DNA from: Alteromonas gilva
GTDB lineage: Bacteria; Pseudomonadota; Gammaproteobacteria; Enterobacterales; Alteromonadaceae
Length of the DNA: 64,000 bases
Assembly (NCBI RefSeq): GCF_028595265.1
Contig: NZ_JAQQXP010000001.1
Span: 2,232,001-2,296,000 of the forward strand
Reading direction: 5' to 3'
Shown: piece after piece, positions 63,751-64,000 of the stretch
Layout of the letters: each line of letters opens with the position of its first letter
How positions within the stretch are numbered: the stretch's first letter is position 1
Notes under the pieces: generated by a model
Database searches by the model: none
The model's input: the letters and a program-made list of their open reading frames with translations, nothing else
What the model was told of the DNA's origin: nothing
Program-made: the position numbers and the translations under genes

Positions 63751-63793
63751 ACAAATGATAACAAAGGCCAGACCGATAATCGTTATCATTTGT
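63751..63793 (+). promoter_or_regulatory. Fur-like inverted repeat upstream of bfr
   Basis: Perfect 12-base inverted repeat ACAAATGATAAC (63751-63762) / GTTATCATTTGT (63782-63793), and within it the palindrome GATAATCGTTATC (63775-63787), which resembles a Fur box. It ends 84 bases before the bfr ATG. Confidence 0.65.
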
Positions 63794-63876
63794 ATCGCTT
63801 TGTTTTTTAAGGGAAAACTTGATTATCACAGGTATGTGCACTACACTGTCTGCATTAAACGCAAAGGATACAGATT

Positions 63877-64000
63877 ATGCAAGGCGATAAATCCGTAGTT
63901 GCCATATTAAACGAAGTACTCACCAGTGAGTTGACTTCGATCAATCAATACTTCTTACACGCCCGAATGTTTAAAAACTGGGGGTTGGAAGAGCTAAACG
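63877..64000 (+). CDS. bfr: bacterioferritin, N-terminal part (3' end outside window)
   Basis: First 41 residues of a bacterioferritin, the haem-containing 24-mer iron store. MQGDKSVVAILNEVLTSELT has the ferroxidase Glu18, and INQYFLHARMFKNWGLEELN is nearly identical to E. coli Bfr. The gene is cut by the window edge. A Fur-like inverted repeat precedes it, in line with iron-dependent expression. Confidence 0.95.
   Translation, partial: MQGDKSVVAILNEVLTSELTSINQYFLHARMFKNWGLEELN

Noticed and set aside
1..64000. tRNA, rRNA, CRISPR array, prophage or complete insertion sequence
   Set aside because: No cloverleaf, ribosomal RNA block, spaced direct repeats, integrase or transposase motifs were seen in any region; short non-coding RNAs cannot be excluded.

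Overview
The window looks like chromosome of a marine gammaproteobacterium of the Alteromonadales, most likely Alteromonadaceae. The evidence is the order NAD-glutamate dehydrogenase - pyrD - rlmKL - glutaredoxin-like - uup - DUF3466 - rmf - fabA, an Alteromonas/Shewanella-type version of the enterobacterial pyrD-rlmL-uup-rmf-fabA block, together with TonB receptors, Fur-like sites, an RND pump and envelope proteins typical of that group. The genus cannot be fixed from the sequence alone. No rRNA, tRNA, CRISPR array, phage or intact insertion sequence was seen.

Layout. 1-11.1 kb: conserved housekeeping block (amino acid catabolism, pyrimidine synthesis, 23S rRNA methylation, ABC-F ATPase, ribosome hibernation factor, unsaturated fatty acid synthesis). 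11.3-16.2 kb: light and DNA-repair cluster with three photolyase/cryptochrome subfamilies (CRY-DASH, class I CPD photolyase, FeS-type 6-4 photolyase) and a DUF2256 zinc-finger protein. 16.3-20.7 kb: zinc metallopeptidase, Anbu proteasome-like protease, circularly permuted ATP-grasp protein and alpha-E protein; the transglutaminase usually found with this set is missing. 20.8-26.3 kb: solute-binding protein, acuR-acuI pair (tandem operators; acuI interrupted by an amber codon), MscS channel plus a DUF432-like protein, MDP-1 phosphatase. 26.6-32.3 kb: AT-rich, acquired-looking stretch with a Fur-box-preceded TonB receptor and a lipoprotein with cadherin-like and propeller-like regions. 32.6-42 kb: two paralogous secreted Asp-box propeller proteins divergent from a TonB receptor plus PepSY pair, then a fasciclin protein. 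42.9-44.5 kb: YCII/DGPF protein and ECF42-type sigma factor.

44.7-53 kb: RND efflux operon (adaptor, pump, outer-membrane channel) divergent from an AraC regulator, then a YghU-type glutathione transferase. 53-58.6 kb: cyanase behind a hairpin-rich leader ending in a terminator, an orphan AT-rich GT90-like glycosyltransferase, an MFS exporter, diacylglycerol kinase, a second MscS channel and a universal stress protein. 58.7-64 kb: CDF metal transporter with an FMN glutamate-synthase-domain protein, a hypothetical protein, a CPA2 antiporter with RCK domain, and the start of bacterioferritin behind a Fur-like inverted repeat.

Shared themes are photodamage and electrophile defence (photolyases, AcuI, YghU, RND pump), iron uptake and storage, and envelope or osmotic homeostasis. 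The points most worth checking are the acuI nonsense codon, the Anbu cluster without its transglutaminase, the triple photolyase locus, the palindrome-rich gap between acuI and mscS, and the cynS leader.
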